Origin: Armatimonadota bacterium | GTDB taxonomy: Bacteria > Armatimonadota > Fimbriimonadia > Fimbriimonadales > ATM1 | Assembly (NCBI GenBank): GCA_013816225.1 | Contig: JACDEQ010000175.1 | Location: forward strand, 1-5,095 | DNA length: 5,095 nt | Reading direction: 5' to 3' | Part shown: positions 5,087 to 5,095 of the stretch, piece by piece | Position numbering within the stretch: the first letter of the stretch is position 1 | How the letters are laid out: the number at the start of each line of letters is the position of its first letter | Notes under the pieces: model-generated | Database searches by the model: none | Told to the model about the DNA's origin: nothing | The model's input: the letters and a program-made list of their open reading frames with translations, nothing else | Translations under genes and position numbers: made by a program

Positions 5087-5095
5087 GGTTTACGC

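Overview
The window is GC-rich bacterial DNA from a diderm (outer-membrane) organism. Two features show this: a secreted protein ending in a PEP-CTERM sorting tail, and a large exported protein ending in a porin-like beta-barrel with a C-terminal phenylalanine. Strong AAGGAGG-type ribosome binding sites and a TTG start fit a bacterium with conventional translation. The PEP-CTERM protein resembles families I associate with Planctomycetota, Armatimonadota and similar environmental phyla, but the sequence does not fix the phylum.

Layout. (1) 1-407, minus strand: the N-terminal third of anthranilate phosphoribosyltransferase (trpD), running off the left edge. (2) 408-1136, plus strand: a poorly conserved-looking stretch with a possible 54-codon exported ORF (496-660) and a hypothetical 123-codon ORF (675-1046). 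(3) 1118-2050: two near-identical ~97-bp leader repeats lie 836 bp apart, and each drives a different exported protein. The first drives a small lipoprotein (1178-1939). The second drives the large protein at 2040-4211. (4) 2040-4211: signal peptide, transglutaminase-like domain with an intact Cys-His-Asp triad, short coiled coil, then a DcaP-like/porin beta-barrel, all in one chain. (5) A hairpin terminator (4227-4260) separates this gene from (6) a convergent minus-strand PEP-CTERM gene (4282-4923) and its upstream region (4924-5095).

The most noteworthy points are the fusion of a transglutaminase-like enzyme domain to an outer-membrane porin, and the duplicated leader. Each leader copy carries two nested Shine-Dalgarno/start pairs in different frames, and the downstream gene uses one frame in copy 1 and the other in copy 2. 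The lipoprotein and the porin fusion share this leader and are both predicted to be at the cell envelope, so they may be co-regulated or form one unit; that is inference. No functional tie to trpD is evident. There are no tRNA or rRNA genes, CRISPR arrays or transposase genes in the window.
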